64,000 nucleotides of DNA, from assembly GCA_023138875.1 (NCBI GenBank), contig JAGLOO010000006.1, positions 62,001-126,000 on the forward strand. Reading direction: 5' to 3'. Each line of letters opens with the position of its first letter. Positions within the stretch are counted from its first letter, which is position 1. The notes under the pieces are model-generated. The model saw nothing but the letters and a program-made list of their open reading frames with translations, searched no databases and was not told the DNA's origin. The position numbers and the translations under genes are program-made. Below, piece by piece: positions 61,750-64,000 of the stretch. The DNA comes from Bacteroidales bacterium (GTDB lineage Bacteria > Bacteroidota > Bacteroidia > Bacteroidales > GCA-2748055).

Positions 61750-64000
61750 ATGAATGCAATAAATAAAGGACTGACCGTTCCGCTCTCTCTTGTGGTATTT
61801 CTAAACTGCAGCCTGCTGCTGAACGCACAGATGCTGGCCGATTTTGAAACGCCGGAAACTTCACCCCAATTCACAGCCGAAGGAGCCACAGCCGTTGTTG
61901 CCAATCCCGATAAAACCGGCATTAATTCAAGCGATAGTGTGGGTTTTTACAATAAGATCGAAGGAAACTGGCACTATGTTTCCCTCCACTTCCCGGATAC
62001 GGTGAAGATCCGGCATAACAATACGCTCACCTTCAAGCTCCGGACCAGCACCCAGGGAAGGATCTATGCAAAGTTCTACAATGGCAGCGATGTGGTGATT
62101 GAGCATTGGGCCCCTGAATGGAATTTCAAGCCCACTCCCAATACCTGGACGGAGTGTGCCATGGACATGACAGACGCCATGGGAAAACAGTTTACCATGC
62201 TTCAACTTGCTGCCTGCGTGGATAACACTGCAGAGGCCAATGTCTGGTTCGACGATGTTCAATTGACCAATCCGGATGCGGGTGACGGAACACCTGTATT
62301 GCTCTTCACGGTATCAGACAGGAGCATCGTCCTCGGGGAGGAAATCACATTTGACGCTACGGAGTCCTATGATTTTGACGGGGAGATTGTTGATTATCAC
62401 TGGGACTACGGAGACGGGAATTCCGGATCAGGTTCTGTGGCAAGTCACACCTACACATCAGACAGTGTATATACAGTCACCCTGACCATCACCGATAATG
62501 ACGGCAAAACCGCTGCCGGATCAGAGATGATCTTCGTTATCCATCCGGATGACGGCTTGAGTCATCCTGTGTTTGTTACCTCTGAACCGGAAACCCATCA
62601 GAAGATCGAGACCATTTTTCAGTCGAGAAAGCAGTATGGAAATGCGTTTGATCCGGATCAGGTGAAGATTGATGCCATGGTCACTTACCCCGACGGTGAC
62701 TCAGCTTTAATCCCCTGCTTCTTTTACGTGCCTGTGAATTATATTGATGATAACTGGATGCCCGATCCGGACCACCGGTCATGGATGCTCAGGTTCATGT
62801 CTGAACAGGAAGGCACCCATTCAGTGAAATTCATCATGGCGGATATGGATGGCACCTGGTCATCAGAACCATACCATGTGGAAGTAACATCCGGGAATTC
62901 CCGGGGAGTGGTCAGGGAGGATCCTGACAACCGGCAGTATTTCCGGCATTCCACCGGAGAACCATTTTATCCCATGGGGATCAACATCGGGTGGAACAGC
63001 ATTGAGAATTATACCCAGATCCTCAATAATCTTTCCGCAGGCAGGGCAAACACATTCAGGTACTGGCATACTCCCTTTGCCTGGCAGGCACTTGAGTGGA
63101 GTGAAGACTACCATTATAACTACAAAGGATTGGGAATATACAACCAGGAAGCAGCTGCAATGAGCGATTCAATAGTGGAACTCAGCGAATCACTGGATAT
63201 GTATATGCAACTGGCCATCTTCCAGCATGGCCCGTTTTCTGAGAATGTGGACGCTATGTGGGATACCAATCCTTACAACAGTGCCAATGGCGGATATATA
63301 GACCAGGCCGAGGAATTTTTCTACAACGACAGCTGTATATTGCAGACAAAAAAACTTCTGCGATACATTGTCGCCCGCTGGGCCTACTCCAGCAACCTGT
63401 TTGCATGGGAATTCTTTAATGAAGTGCAGTTTACCGGTATGCATAACAGCCAGAGTGACCTGTGGTTCCCGGGTGTGGTCAGCTGGCACAGTGAAATGAG
63501 CCGGTACATGGAGTCGATCGATCCCTACAACCACCTGCAGACAACCAGTGCAGCCACCGGACAGCTGGCGGTGTTAGACACTATTGAAACCCTTGACAAT
63601 TTGCAATACCACCTCTACGATGAGGAAAGTACATTGCTGAATACCCAGATCGGCCTGGACTACAGGTTCAGGAATGAGCTGACCCATAGCTCCATCATCA
63701 ATGGTGAATACGGAACCCGAAACGCAGCAGATACACCCTTTGATATGCAGCGGAATGCCATCTGGAATGGGATCATGACCCGGGTACCAAGGTACATGTG
63801 GATCTGGGAACACTACCTTGATCCCTCATGGGCAGGGCTGTTTTCCATGCCAGGTCAATACCTTGAGGATGAAATCCTTGCCCTGGAAGAGGACCTGAAA
63901 GATCATACATTCACAACAGCTCATCCTGATAAACAGTTTCGGTCCCTGGGAATGGCCGGCGATTCATCGTATTATGGTTACATCTACGATCCTGGAAACG
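61750..64000 (+). CDS. PKD/DUF5060 glycoside hydrolase, 3' end beyond the right edge
   Basis: The frame is open from the ATG at 61750 to the edge, at least 750 residues. Signal peptide (cleavage near LLLNAQ), a carbohydrate-binding-like domain (ADFETPETSPQF to ~175), a PKD domain (GEEITFDATESYDFDG ... YGDGNSG), then DUF5060 (YGNAFDPDQVKID, PGDSALIPCFFYV-type end to ~395), and a TIM-barrel hydrolase starting HSTGEPFYPMGIN. The acid/base is likely Glu558 in FFNEVQF. Order and content match GH5/GH140-like exported glycosidases; the substrate, and any T9SS sorting domain, are outside the window. Confidence 0.87.
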   Translation, partial: MNAINKGLTVPLSLVVFLNCSLLLNAQMLADFETPETSPQFTAEGATAVVANPDKTGINSSDSVGFYNKIEGNWHYVSLHFPDTVKIRHNNTLTFKLRTSTQGRIYAKFYNGSDVVIEHWAPEWNFKPTPNTWTECAMDMTDAMGKQFTMLQLAACVDNTAEANVWFDDVQLTNPDAGDGTPVLLFTVSDRSIVLGEEITFDATESYDFDGEIVDYHWDYGDGNSGSGSVASHTYTSDSVYTVTLTITDNDGKTAAGSEMIFVIHPDDGLSHPVFVTSEPETHQKIETIFQSRKQYGNAFDPDQVKIDAMVTYPDGDSALIPCFFYVPVNYIDDNWMPDPDHRSWMLRFMSEQEGTHSVKFIMADMDGTWSSEPYHVEVTSGNSRGVVREDPDNRQYFRHSTGEPFYPMGINIGWNSIENYTQILNNLSAGRANTFRYWHTPFAWQALEWSEDYHYNYKGLGIYNQEAAAMSDSIVELSESLDMYMQLAIFQHGPFSENVDAMWDTNPYNSANGGYIDQAEEFFYNDSCILQTKKLLRYIVARWAYSSNLFAWEFFNEVQFTGMHNSQSDLWFPGVVSWHSEMSRYMESIDPYNHLQTTSAATGQLAVLDTIETLDNLQYHLYDEESTLLNTQIGLDYRFRNELTHSSIINGEYGTRNAADTPFDMQRNAIWNGIMTRVPRYMWIWEHYLDPSWAGLFSMPGQYLEDEILALEEDLKDHTFTTAHPDKQFRSLGMAGDSSYYGYIYDPGN

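Noticed and set aside
1-64000. tRNA, rRNA, CRISPR arrays and classical riboswitches
   Set aside because: No cloverleaf, ribosomal segment, spacer-repeat periodicity or known aptamer pattern was recognised by eye; Infernal/tRNAscan would be needed to exclude small ones.

Overview
The window reads as a chromosomal segment of a Bacteroidota bacterium, probably a Bacteroidales/Marinilabiliales-type lineage (the order is inference). Evidence: several secreted proteins end in Por/type IX secretion sorting domains (21835-23193, 31308-34706, 44345-45598). Families typical of the phylum are present: DUF5723, FISUMP, DUF2141, SUMF1-companion beta domains and FtsX/MacB-like permeases wired to an NtrC/NtrY pair. 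Promoters resemble the TTTG/TAnnTTTG type, and starts mostly lack Shine-Dalgarno sequences. No rRNA, tRNA or CRISPR array was seen.

Layout. 1-6 kb: a secreted protein cut by the left edge, an aspartate kinase of the ectoine-cluster type, a lipoprotein/barrel pair, DUF4956 and a CotH-like secreted protein. 6-10.7 kb: a compact leucine operon, leuC-leuD-leuA/cimA-type synthase-leuB, with no second leuA. 10.7-13.4 kb: a GNAT-like protein, an alkaline phosphatase broken by an internal deletion, and a paralog of the CotH-like protein. 13.4-27.4 kb: two inverted copies of one three-gene cassette (SUMF1-companion/membrane protein, secreted caspase, lipoprotein with ~100-residue repeats and a FISUMP end), flanking an S9 peptidase, a DUF1080 protein, a sugar isomerase and a T9SS protein. 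This is my main candidate for an undescribed system.

27.4-31.1 kb is an AT-rich, same-strand run of small accessory genes (alpha/beta hydrolase, barrel, AlkD-like, DUF3795-like, DUF2284) that looks acquired. 31.1-38.8 kb holds a large CotH-LTD-T9SS protein flanked by a partial duplication of its neighbour, then an operon for the nickel-pincer cofactor: NikR-like regulator, LarE, LarC, LarB and a UreH/NicO-like membrane protein. No LarA lies in the window, and the NikR-like protein lacks all four nickel ligands.

38.9-44 kb is a decay zone: a TonB-dependent receptor, a D-aminoacylase and a LytTR regulator are pseudogenes, a glutamate-racemase-like lipoprotein has lost its central part, and an SCP2-like membrane gene appears frameshifted. 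44-52.7 kb: dodecin, a C-type-lectin T9SS protein, an FtsX-like permease divergent from a sigma-54 response regulator and kinase, a MetA with the acetyl-CoA signature, and a radical SAM protein. 52.7-54.7 kb is a segmental duplication that carries an IS3 remnant and a DUF3800 gene. 54.7-64 kb: a QueG-like protein, an esterase, an ABC exporter, a nucleoside hydrolase, an aldo/keto reductase, an IS1634-type remnant, and a PKD/DUF5060 glycosidase cut by the right edge.
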